From the NCBI GenBank assembly GCA_904390925.1, contig CAJFMB010000002.1, forward strand, positions 1-64,000: DNA of 64,000 nt. The letters are read 5' to 3'. Positions 47,682 to 56,437 of the stretch are shown here, piece by piece. The notes under the pieces were generated by a model. It saw only the letters and a list, made by a program, of their open reading frames with translations. It had not been told where the DNA came from and searched no databases. Position 1 is the first letter of the stretch. Each line of letters begins with the position of its first letter. A program made the position numbers and the translations under genes. The stretch is from an uncultured Subdoligranulum sp. (GTDB lineage Bacteria > Bacillota > Clostridia > Oscillospirales > Ruminococcaceae).

Positions 47682-47750
47682 GTATCTGACAAAATTCGCC
47701 GCTTGCGGCGGGGAACATACAAATTCTATACACATGAGGAGAGTTGCCCA

Positions 47751-47993
47751 ATGACGGAGCAAGCCATTCTGGAAAGCATTCAGGAAATTTTCCGGGATAA
47801 TTTTGACGATGATACCCTGGTCATCACCCGTGACACCTGTGCCGACGATATCGAGGACTGGGACAGCCTGGAGCAGATCAACCTGCTGACGGCCATCGAG
47901 AAAAAGTTCCAGATCAAGTTCAAGCTGGCGGATGTCCGCGGCCTGAAGGACGTGGGCGATCTGCTGGATCTGGTCAAGCGGATGGTGGGCTGA
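47751..47993 (+). CDS. acyl carrier protein
   Basis: 80 aa acidic helical protein with DSL phosphopantetheine site (IEDWDSLEQINLLTAIEKKFQIKF). Confidence 0.92.
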   Translation: MTEQAILESIQEIFRDNFDDDTLVITRDTCADDIEDWDSLEQINLLTAIEKKFQIKFKLADVRGLKDVGDLLDLVKRMVG

Positions 47994-48054
47994 GTCCCCG
48001 CCGCAGGGCAGGGGAGAGTCCCTGCCGGAACTCTTTTACAACGTTACAGCCGGA

Positions 48055-48079
48055 GGGCGGGCCATGCGCCCGCCCTTTT
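48055..48079 (+). terminator. intrinsic terminator/attenuator between acp and maoC
   Basis: Perfect 8-bp stem GGGCGGGC-catgc-GCCCGCCC followed by TTTT. Confidence 0.6.
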
Positions 48080-48132
48080 GGTCTGCCTGCAAGCGGTGCG
48101 GCATGCCCACCGCCGGAAAGAGAGGCTGAACC

Positions 48133-48549
48133 ATGAACCACTACACGCTGGCCGACATGAAACCCGGCCTCACCGAGAGCTTTACCGTCACCGTCACCCA
48201 GCAGATGATGGACCAGTTTCTGGCCATCACCGGCGACTGCTCACCAATCCATGTGGATGCCGATTACGCAAAGGACCGGGGCTATCCCGGCTGTGTGGTC
48301 TACGGCATGCTGGGAGCCAGTTTCTTCTCCACGCTGGCAGGGGTCTATCTGCCGGGGGAGCACTGCCTGCTGCACGGTGTGGAATGCAAATTCGCCAGAC
48401 CCATTTTTGTGGGGGATACCTTGACCATCACCGGCACGGTTGCTGACGTGAGCGAGGCGGTGAGTGAAGCGGAAATCAAGGCAACGATTGTCAATCAGGA
48501 CGGCAAAAAGGTCACCCGCGGCATCATTAAGGCTGGGCTGGCCCGCTGA
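48133..48549 (+). CDS. MaoC-like dehydratase/hotdog protein
   Basis: FLAITGDCSPIHVDADYAKDRGYPGCVVYGMLGASFFSTLAGVYLPG is the MaoC hydratase-2 pattern. Confidence 0.92.
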   Translation: MNHYTLADMKPGLTESFTVTVTQQMMDQFLAITGDCSPIHVDADYAKDRGYPGCVVYGMLGASFFSTLAGVYLPGEHCLLHGVECKFARPIFVGDTLTITGTVADVSEAVSEAEIKATIVNQDGKKVTRGIIKAGLAR

Positions 48550-48575
48550 CCGTACGATCACACAGGAGGCAAATC

Positions 48576-49319
48576 ATGGCGTATACCTATCTGATCACCG
48601 GTGCCACCAGTGATGTGGGCACCACCCTGATCCCCCGGCTGCTGGAAGGCGCCCCGGCGGACACGCTGGTGCTGGCCCAGGGCTGCGGCGACCTGGAAAA
48701 GCTGGCGCCCCTGGTGCAGAAATATCCCGGCCAGGTGCGCCCCTTTGACGTGGACCTGTCCGACCGGCTCAAGGTGGATGCCTTTGTCCGGCTGCTGGAA
48801 CAGTCTGCGTCGGCGCCCACCCATTTTGTCCATTTGCCGGCACTGCCGGTGGTCAACACCCGGTTCAAGAATTTTGACGAGGATCGCTTCGCCAAGGACC
48901 TGCAGATCCAGCTCAACAGCGCCATTGCCATCTGCCGGGTGTTTGTGCCCAAAATGGCAAAGGTGGGCTTTGGCCGTGTGCTGTTCATCCAGACCAGTTA
49001 CACCATCGGCTGCCCGCCCAAAAATACTGCTGCCTATGTCATTGCCAAAAGCGCCATCGGGGGACTGGTCAAGAGCATGGCTGTGGAATATGCACCCCGC
49101 CATGTTACCGTCAACTGCGTCGCGCCCAGCATGATGGAAACCCACTTCCTCAAGGATACCCCCGACCTGATTGTGCAGGCGGCGGCTGCCGACAACCCCA
49201 TGGGCCGCAACGCCACCCCGGCGGATGTGGTGCCCGCCATGGCGTTTCTGCTGTCGGAGGAAGCAGGCTTTATCACCGGCGTGACACTGCCCATCACAGG
49301 AGGTTCGGCCATTGTCTGA
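48576..49319 (+). CDS. short-chain dehydrogenase/reductase
   Basis: LITGATSDVGTTLI (Rossmann), YVIAK (YxxxK), GGLVKSMAVEYAPRHVTVNCVAPSMMET, GVTLPITGGSAIV. Confidence 0.93.
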   Translation: MAYTYLITGATSDVGTTLIPRLLEGAPADTLVLAQGCGDLEKLAPLVQKYPGQVRPFDVDLSDRLKVDAFVRLLEQSASAPTHFVHLPALPVVNTRFKNFDEDRFAKDLQIQLNSAIAICRVFVPKMAKVGFGRVLFIQTSYTIGCPPKNTAAYVIAKSAIGGLVKSMAVEYAPRHVTVNCVAPSMMETHFLKDTPDLIVQAAAADNPMGRNATPADVVPAMAFLLSEEAGFITGVTLPITGGSAIV

Positions 49320-50316
49320 TGTAACCTTCCGGCTGGCACACCTGGGGGAGGATGCCGCCATCAAAGCCTTTATCAACGAGCATTTTGACATGCGCCTGCC
49401 GCTGGTCAACCGGCCAGAGTTCTACCATTATTATTATGCAGGCCGGGGTGGCGTGCCCCAGTTTGCGGTGGCGGAACAGGATGGCCGGTATCTCAGCGCA
49501 GCCGGCTATGTACTGGCCAATACCAGCGCAAACCCCGATGTGTGGGTGTCGGTCTGGGTGGCGGTCAAGGGACACAACGGCGTCGGCCTGGAGCTGATGA
49601 ATGCCCTGCCCGGCCTGACCCATGCCCGGGTGCTGGCCTGCAACAACATCCGTGCTGCCACCTGTGCCATGTACCGGTTCCTGGGCTGGAAGGCCGAGCG
49701 GATGAGCCATTATTACCGGCTGGCAGATCTGCCAGCCTACAGTCTGGCAAGTCCCGGCCCCAAAACCATTCTGCCGGTGATGGGGGCACGGGTGCTAAAA
49801 CGGGTGGCCTCTGCCGCCGACCTGATCCCGCTGGGCATGCCAAAAACAAACCACACGCCTCGCAAGGACATGTGGTATATGATGCGCCGGTATTTCCATT
49901 TCCCGCATTTCCACTATGACGTGTGGGCTGCCATGAACTACGGCCGGGCGGATGCCTATGTGGTCACCCGGCTGGTCACGGCACAGGATACCGGCAGTGC
50001 CGCGGTGCTGCGCCTGGTGGACTACATCGGTCCTGACGAGCTTTTGCCGCAACTGGGCCGCGCCATCGACAATATCCTGCAGGAATCGGGGGCCGAGTAC
50101 ATCGACTGCTATAACGCCGGCATCTCCGAAGAAATCTGGCGTGCTGCCGGTTTTGTGGAACGGGAACCCGGCGACGGCGTTGTCATTCCCAACTATCTGA
50201 CCCCGCCGCTGCTGGAAAACACCGAATATTATTATTTCACCAACGAACCGGAGCACTTTGTCATCTTCCGGGCGGATGGTGACCAGGACCGGCCCAATCT
50301 TCCGCCGGACGCCTGA
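49312..50316 (+). CDS. GNAT-like acyltransferase, probably two domains (TTG start overlapping the SDR stop)
   Basis: VWVSVWVAVKGHNGVGLELMNALPGLTHARVLACNNIRAATCAMYRFLGWKAERMSHYYRL is GNAT-like; a second AGFVE-type motif near the C-terminus. Confidence 0.6.
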   Translation: MSDVTFRLAHLGEDAAIKAFINEHFDMRLPLVNRPEFYHYYYAGRGGVPQFAVAEQDGRYLSAAGYVLANTSANPDVWVSVWVAVKGHNGVGLELMNALPGLTHARVLACNNIRAATCAMYRFLGWKAERMSHYYRLADLPAYSLASPGPKTILPVMGARVLKRVASAADLIPLGMPKTNHTPRKDMWYMMRRYFHFPHFHYDVWAAMNYGRADAYVVTRLVTAQDTGSAAVLRLVDYIGPDELLPQLGRAIDNILQESGAEYIDCYNAGISEEIWRAAGFVEREPGDGVVIPNYLTPPLLENTEYYYFTNEPEHFVIFRADGDQDRPNLPPDA

Positions 50317-50319
50317 GCG

Positions 50320-50637
50320 TTACCACCCGTAATCTTCCAGCCGCTGCTGCAGCTCTGCCTCGTCGGCCACGGCCACACCCTGTTGCAATGCCAGCACGTC
50401 CTGCTCCGGCAGCAGCCGGGTGTAGATGTCGTACTCGGCCAGGGGTCCTGTGCCGTCGGCGGCATACAGGGCCAGATGCCCGCCATTGTCCCGCAGCAGA
50501 TACCCGGTTTTCTGCTCCTTCGGCTGTGCGCTCAGCGCAAACCAGATGGTGGCAGCCAGCAGGCACAAAAGTGCCAGCGCCGCCACAAGCGAACAGCAGA
50601 CAAGCCGTCCGCGGTCCTGCTGTCTGTTCATTTTCAT
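50320..50637 (-). CDS. small membrane-anchored hypothetical protein
   Basis: MKMNRQQDRG plus single TM, then GYLLRDNGGHLALYAADGTGPLAEYDIYTRLLPEQDVLALQQGV. Confidence 0.75.
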   Translation of the reverse strand: MKMNRQQDRGRLVCCSLVAALALLCLLAATIWFALSAQPKEQKTGYLLRDNGGHLALYAADGTGPLAEYDIYTRLLPEQDVLALQQGVAVADEAELQQRLEDYGW

Positions 50638-50780
50638 GACCCCTTTCCCGGCGGGAAAACCAGTTCCCGCAACTTGAAAATAAACGTCTGTACACACAGT
50701 ATGCCCGGGCTGTGGGAATTGCAATCGCCGCGGGCTGTGAATTTTTCATGATTCCCTGTACTTTGGGCCATACTTTGTGC

Positions 50781-50786
50781 TATAAT
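50781..50786 (+). promoter_or_regulatory. extended -10 element (TGCTATAAT) upstream of the PBP gene
   Basis: TG-C-TATAAT with a weak -35. Confidence 0.5.
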
Positions 50787-50881
50787 GCAATCTATGGTAT
50801 CTGCCCACTCGCTGCGGCGGCTTTTTTGCCGCGGCAGCTTGCCCTCATACTTGTTGAACCCTCACAAAGGAGGCGGTCCCC

Positions 50882-53416
50882 ATAGACCCCAGAAAGCAAC
50901 GGCACATTTCGACTGACGGCGCCAGGGTGCCCGATGAACAAAGCGCCGCAATGCCCGGCAAGGGCAGCAAAAAACGGAAAAAGAAAACCCGCAAGCATTT
51001 CAGCGTGTGGGGCTATATCTGGCGTACCTTCGCCTGCCTGTTCTGCCTGGGCATCATGGCGTGCAGTGTGGCCGGCGTCATGCTGGCCATGTATATTGTG
51101 CAGGTCACGGCCGATGACAGCGAGCTGGACCTGGACAACCAGCGTCTGAAGCAGACCACCATCGTGCTGGCCCAGAACAAGGACACCGGCGAGTGGGAAA
51201 ATTACGCCACCTTCTCCGGCAACAACAACCGAATCTGGAAATCGCTGGATGAGATGCCGCTCAACCTGCAGAACGCCGTCATCGCCATCGAGGACAAGGA
51301 CTTCTACAATGAGCCCGGTATCAACATCAAGCGTACCATCGGTGCAGCGCTGAACGAGTTTACCGACAACGCCATCTACGGCCGTACCACCGGTGCATCC
51401 ACCATCGAGCAGCAGCTGGTCAAAAACCTGACCGGCGACGCCGAGGATGACTATATGCGTAAGGTCCGTGAGATCTTCCGTGCCATCGGTCTGTGCAACC
51501 GGTACAGCAAGGCCACCATCCTGGAGGCTTACCTGAACACCATCCCGTTGACGGGTCAGATCTACGGCATGGAGGTGGGCGCCAACACCTACTTCGGCAA
51601 GACGGTTTCTGAGCTGACCCTCAGTGAGTGTGCAGTGCTGGCCTCCATCACCAACAACCCCACCGCTTACAACCCCTTCACCAACCCGGAAAACCTGATC
51701 AGCCGCCGCAACAACGTGCTGTGGGAGATGCTGGATCAGCGGCTGATCACCCAGGAGGAATATGACTCCGCGGTGGCTGAGTCCATCACGGTGGTGGAGG
51801 ATGATGCCTCCACTGAGACCGCTACCGTCACTTCCAACAACTCCTACTTCACCGACGCGCTCTACAACGATCTGGTGGATGCCATTGAGGAGGAGTATGG
51901 CCTGTCCGAGGACGAGGCCGAGTACGAGGTGCTCAACGGTGGTCTGCGTGTCTATTCCACGGTGGATACCGACATCCAGTCCTCGCTGGAACAACTGATG
52001 CTCAATGAGGATGATGCCATCTTCCCGGCCAACTGGGCGGATGAGGAGGTCACCACCACCATTTCTGCGGACAGCGAGATCACCTACAGTGACAGCGGCA
52101 TGCCGCTCCAGCCCAATTCTGACGGCGAGATGGTTGCGGTGTTTGCCGAGGATGACATTCCGGTATACACCGATGATACCAACACCACCTTCAAGACGAC
52201 GGTGGATGAGGATACCAACACCATCACCTTCTACAAGAGTGTCCGGACCCAGGCAGCGGCAGCTGTCGTCGGCTATGACGGCTCGGTGCTGGCTGTCGTG
52301 GGCGGCGTTGGAGAAAAGACCAACGACCTGGTATTCAACCGCGCCACCGAGCCCCACCAGACCGGTTCTACCGCCAAGCCCATCGCGGCTTACTGCCTGG
52401 CCATTGACAACAACCTGCTGACCTATTCCAGCGCCATTCAGGATCTGCCGCTCTACTCGGCAGCCGACAAGAAGGTGCTGAAGTCCCAGTACTCCTGGAT
52501 GGACCCCTATTCCGCCGAGGCCCAGAACCGCAGCGATGTCTGGCGTTCCTGGCCGGAAAACTACGGCGGTTCCGGCGGTGACGGTGCCATGGTGCTGGCC
52601 TGCGATGCACTGCGCAAGTCTTTGAACACCTGTGCGGTCCGCGTTGGTTCCATGGTGGGCGCCGAAATGATGTTCAACTTCGTCCACGACACCCTCCAGT
52701 GCCAGTACCTGAATTCTGAGTACGATAAGGACCTGGCCCCCATGGTCATGGGCTCCCAGTATCAGGGCATCACGTCGGTGGAGCTGGCAGCTGCTTATAC
52801 CATCTTCTATGACGGCACCTTCACCACGCCCCATTACTTCACCGAGGTGGAGGATTACGAGGGCAACCTGTACCTGGACAACAACAAGCGAATTTCCACC
52901 ACCCAGGCCATCAAGCCCACCACTGCCACTATTGTGAACCGGATGCTGCAGAACGTCCTGCACGGTTCGGGAAGTACCGCCAACGGCATGCAGCCCGAAA
53001 CCGCCAATGACATTCCTGCCGCCGCCAAGACCGGTACGACCTCCGACTTCCGCGATTACAACTTCGTCGGTCTGACCCCCTACTTTGTCACTGCTGTCTG
53101 GTGGGGCTACGATCAGCCGCGGGATATGCGCGCGGAAGGTGCCAAGGACGGCAAACCGACCCAGTATCTGTGGAAGTATCTGGTGGAGGATGTGCTGGCA
53201 GATGCTCCCTACGCCGACTTCCCCATGGCAGACGGCGTTGTGACCAAGCAGTATAACACCTCCACCGGTGCCATTGTGTCCAGCGGCGGAGCTACCGGCT
53301 ACTACACCGAGGACAACCTGCCCGAGGACGTGGTGGACCCGGCGGTTGACCCCTATGCACTGGCTACCCAGCAGAGCGTTGCAGGAGCGACCGATACCAC
53401 GACACCGGCAGCCTGA
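50882..53416 (+). CDS. class A penicillin-binding protein (transglycosylase/transpeptidase), probable ATA start
   Basis: AVIAIEDKDFYNEPGINIKRTIGAAL, GASTIEQQLVKNLTG, transpeptidase EPHQTGSTAKPIAAY and AAKTGTTSDFRDYNFVG; AAAGGAGG 8 nt upstream of ATA 50882, next in-frame NTG is GTG 50927. Confidence 0.9.
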   Translation: MDPRKQRHISTDGARVPDEQSAAMPGKGSKKRKKKTRKHFSVWGYIWRTFACLFCLGIMACSVAGVMLAMYIVQVTADDSELDLDNQRLKQTTIVLAQNKDTGEWENYATFSGNNNRIWKSLDEMPLNLQNAVIAIEDKDFYNEPGINIKRTIGAALNEFTDNAIYGRTTGASTIEQQLVKNLTGDAEDDYMRKVREIFRAIGLCNRYSKATILEAYLNTIPLTGQIYGMEVGANTYFGKTVSELTLSECAVLASITNNPTAYNPFTNPENLISRRNNVLWEMLDQRLITQEEYDSAVAESITVVEDDASTETATVTSNNSYFTDALYNDLVDAIEEEYGLSEDEAEYEVLNGGLRVYSTVDTDIQSSLEQLMLNEDDAIFPANWADEEVTTTISADSEITYSDSGMPLQPNSDGEMVAVFAEDDIPVYTDDTNTTFKTTVDEDTNTITFYKSVRTQAAAAVVGYDGSVLAVVGGVGEKTNDLVFNRATEPHQTGSTAKPIAAYCLAIDNNLLTYSSAIQDLPLYSAADKKVLKSQYSWMDPYSAEAQNRSDVWRSWPENYGGSGGDGAMVLACDALRKSLNTCAVRVGSMVGAEMMFNFVHDTLQCQYLNSEYDKDLAPMVMGSQYQGITSVELAAAYTIFYDGTFTTPHYFTEVEDYEGNLYLDNNKRISTTQAIKPTTATIVNRMLQNVLHGSGSTANGMQPETANDIPAAAKTGTTSDFRDYNFVGLTPYFVTAVWWGYDQPRDMRAEGAKDGKPTQYLWKYLVEDVLADAPYADFPMADGVVTKQYNTSTGAIVSSGGATGYYTEDNLPEDVVDPAVDPYALATQQSVAGATDTTTPAA

Positions 53417-53452
53417 TTTCTGCCTGCCGGATCGGACCTGAATCATTGCCAC

Positions 53453-53491
53453 GCAGCGCCGCGCAGACTTGTTTGCGCGGCGCTGCCTTTT
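53453..53491 (+). terminator. intrinsic terminator of the PBP gene
   Basis: GCAGCGCCGCGCA-loop-TGCGCGGCGCTGC then CTTTT. Confidence 0.88.
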
Positions 53492-53645
53492 GGTTTCGGG
53501 GAACATTTTAGGGGACTGTCCAGCATGGAAAAACAAAAATGTGGAAAGTCAATGGCAAATCCGCTGAATTTTGCCCCAATATCACTGTGCCCTTGTGCGA
53601 ATTCACAAAATATGGGCTGTGTGTGCGAAAAAAAGCAAAAACTGC

Positions 53646-53674
53646 TTGCACACCGCACACAGTAGTGGTATCAT
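53646..53674 (+). promoter_or_regulatory. putative promoter of the ACT-hom-thrB-lysC cluster (TTGCAC-17-TATCAT)
   Basis: Hexamers 53646-53651 and 53669-53674. Confidence 0.6.
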
Positions 53675-53718
53675 TATCCATGTCTCAAAAACACTTGTAC
53701 ATGGGGAGGAAACAAAAC

Positions 53719-54147
53719 ATGAGCGAGCGCCGCTTCCTGCTGGTGGATACCTCGGTGCTGCCTGACGTATTTTTGAAAGTGCTGGAGGCCAAGCAGCTGC
53801 TTGCTTCCGGCGAGGTGACCAATATCTCGTCCGCCGCCCGGCGCGCCGGCATTTCGCGCAGTGCATTCTATAAATACAAGGACTGCGTCTTTGATGCCGA
53901 GACCGGCCGCGAGACCATCACCGTCATTGCCACGCTGCTGGACAAAACCGGTGCACTGCAAAGTCTTTTGTCCGGCATTTCGTCTGCGGGGGCATCCATC
54001 GTCACCATCACCCAGTCCCGTCCGGAAAACGGCACCGCCCAGGTGGAGGTCACCGTCCGAACCGGTATGATGCAGATGTCCGTTGACAATCTGCTGACGC
54101 ACCTGTCGCGCCAGCCCAATGTGGTGGAGGTCCATCGCGGCGCCTGA
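53719..54147 (+). CDS. ACT domain-containing protein (UPF0735-like)
   Basis: FLLVDTSVLPDVFLKVLEAKQLLASGEVTNISSAARRAGISRSAFYKYKDCVF and C-terminal ACT domain. Confidence 0.92.
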   Translation: MSERRFLLVDTSVLPDVFLKVLEAKQLLASGEVTNISSAARRAGISRSAFYKYKDCVFDAETGRETITVIATLLDKTGALQSLLSGISSAGASIVTITQSRPENGTAQVEVTVRTGMMQMSVDNLLTHLSRQPNVVEVHRGA

Positions 54148-54192
54148 TGCAGCGAGGGACTCGCCTGGCTATCAAGAGGGGAGAGGAATCTT

Positions 54193-55413
54193 ATGGCTAA
54201 AATTGCAATCCTTGGATTTGGCACGGTCGGCAGCGGTGTGCTGGAAGTCTGCCGCAGAAACGCTGCCTCCATCGCCCGCCGCGCCGGGGAACCGGTGGAA
54301 GTCAAATACATTCTGGATGTGCGGGACTTTTCCGACAGCCCTGATGCGGCGCTGTTTGTCAAGGATCTGGATACCATCCTGGCCGACCCGGAAGTGCGTG
54401 CCGTGGTCGAGACCATCGGCGGCACCAAGTTTGCCTATCCGTATGTGCGTCGCTGCCTGGAAAGCGGCTGCAGCGTCTGCACCAGCAACAAGGAAATGGT
54501 CGCCACCTACGGCGCCGAGCTGCTGGCGCTGGCCAAGGAGCACGGGGTTGCTTTCCTGTTCGAGGCCAGTGTGGGCGGCGGTACGCCCATCATCACGCCG
54601 ATGCATCAGTGCCTGGTTGCCAACCATATCAGCCAGATTCAGGGCATTGTCAACGGCACCACCAACTTCATGCTGACCAAGATGAAGCGGGAGGGCATGA
54701 GCTTTGACGAGGCGCTGAAACTGGCCCAGAAGCTGGGCTATGCCGAAACCCGTGATCCGGGCGACGATGTGGACGGCCGGGACGCCTGCCGCAAGATCGC
54801 TATTCTGGGCAGCCTGGCCTGCGGACACCATCTCTATCCGGACAATATCCCCACCTGGGGCATCCGGAACCTGACCCCGCTGGATGTGAAGGCCGCCGAG
54901 ATGCGTGACTGTGTGGTCAAGCTGATTGCCTGGTACCGCGAGTCGGAGGACGGCACCCTGTCTGCCGGTGTTGAGCCGATGCTGGTGCCGGGCAACAACC
55001 AGCTGGCCGGCGTGGACGACGTTTTCAATGCGGTTCTGGTCCGCGGCGACATGCTGGGCGATGTGGTCTTTTACGGCAAGGGCGCAGGCAAGCTGCCCAC
55101 CGCCAGCGCGGTTGTGGCGGATGTGATCGACGCCCTCAAGGAAGGCTCTGCGGTGCATAACAGCCTGTTCTGGCAGCCGGCAGAAAAGCTGGACCATATG
55201 TTGCCGGACAATGCAGCCTATACCTGGCATCTGCGTGTGCGGGGCGGCGCCTATGGCTTCAAGCTCCCGCTGGAGCCGGTCCGCAGCGAAAACGGCGAGA
55301 CCGTCTGCCGCGTGGACAACGCCACGCCTGCCCAGATCCGCGCGCTGTCCGACGAAATGAAGGCCCGCGGCTGCAAGCTGCTGCTGGCTATGAAGCAGCT
55401 GTCCGACAACTGA
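54193..55413 (+). CDS. hom: homoserine dehydrogenase
   Basis: IAILGFGTVGSGVLEVCRRNA, FLFEASVGGGTPIITPM, GIVNGTTNFMLTKM. Confidence 0.97.
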   Translation: MAKIAILGFGTVGSGVLEVCRRNAASIARRAGEPVEVKYILDVRDFSDSPDAALFVKDLDTILADPEVRAVVETIGGTKFAYPYVRRCLESGCSVCTSNKEMVATYGAELLALAKEHGVAFLFEASVGGGTPIITPMHQCLVANHISQIQGIVNGTTNFMLTKMKREGMSFDEALKLAQKLGYAETRDPGDDVDGRDACRKIAILGSLACGHHLYPDNIPTWGIRNLTPLDVKAAEMRDCVVKLIAWYRESEDGTLSAGVEPMLVPGNNQLAGVDDVFNAVLVRGDMLGDVVFYGKGAGKLPTASAVVADVIDALKEGSAVHNSLFWQPAEKLDHMLPDNAAYTWHLRVRGGAYGFKLPLEPVRSENGETVCRVDNATPAQIRALSDEMKARGCKLLLAMKQLSDN

Positions 55414-55458
55414 GTGGAATCCCGGACAAATTCACGCCGGAAGGAGACACCGCATACC

Positions 55459-56349
55459 ATGATAACAGTCACCGTACCTGCCACCAGCGCCAATGTGGGC
55501 GCCGGATTCGATGCGCTGGGCCTGGCGCTTTCGATGCACAACGTCTTTACCTTTGAGGAATGCGACCACATCGACATTACCTCGGTGGACGGCACCCGGG
55601 TTCCCACCGGCTCCAACAACCTGGTTTACCGCAGCGCCCGTGCCGTATATGACCAGCTGGGCATTCCCCTGGCGGGACTGCGCATCACCCAGGAAAACGA
55701 TATTCCCATGGCCCGGGGTCTGGGTTCCAGCTCCGCCTGCATTGTGGCGGGCATTCTGGGCGCCAACGCGCTGCTGGGCGGGCGTCTGACCCGCCGCCAG
55801 ATGCTTACCCTGGCCACCGCCATTGAGGGCCACCCCGACAACGTGGCGCCTGCCATGCTGGGTGGATTTGTCACCAGCGTCTACGACGAGGGCCAGGTCT
55901 ACATCGTCAAGAAAGACATCGACGAGGCACTGGCGTTTGCGGCCTTTGTGCCGAACTTCCCGCTGCTGACCGCCAAGGCGCGCGCTGCGCTGCCCCAGAT
56001 GGTCAGCCACAAGGATGCGGTCTACAACCTGTCCCGTGCGGCGCTGGCCACAGCGGCCTTCTGTGACGGCGATTATGAGCTGCTGGGCGTGGCCACCAAG
56101 GACGCTTTGCATCAGAGTTACCGCCTGCCGCTGATTCCCGGCGGGGATGAGTTGTTTGATTTTGCTCTTGACCTGGGCGCGCTGGCCGTGTATATTTCTG
56201 GTGCAGGGCCTACCATTATGGCAGTGGTGCGCCGCAGCGACAAGAACTTCTTCGAGCGTGCCGCCGCGGCACTTCCGCAGCATGAAACACTCAAGGCTTT
56301 TACCGTTCACCGCCTGCTGGCCGACAACACCGGTGCCACTGTGCAGTGA
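55459..56349 (+). CDS. thrB: homoserine kinase
   Basis: VTVPATSANVGAGFDALGLAL, PMARGLGSSSACIVAGILGAN. Confidence 0.97.
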   Translation: MITVTVPATSANVGAGFDALGLALSMHNVFTFEECDHIDITSVDGTRVPTGSNNLVYRSARAVYDQLGIPLAGLRITQENDIPMARGLGSSSACIVAGILGANALLGGRLTRRQMLTLATAIEGHPDNVAPAMLGGFVTSVYDEGQVYIVKKDIDEALAFAAFVPNFPLLTAKARAALPQMVSHKDAVYNLSRAALATAAFCDGDYELLGVATKDALHQSYRLPLIPGGDELFDFALDLGALAVYISGAGPTIMAVVRRSDKNFFERAAAALPQHETLKAFTVHRLLADNTGATVQ

Positions 56350-56437
56350 CTGTAAACCATACAACTGCCGCAAGGCAGGTCCGCCCGGACGGAATTGCCG
56401 CCAGGGCAGGCAAACGAAAAGGGGAGGAAATACACGA

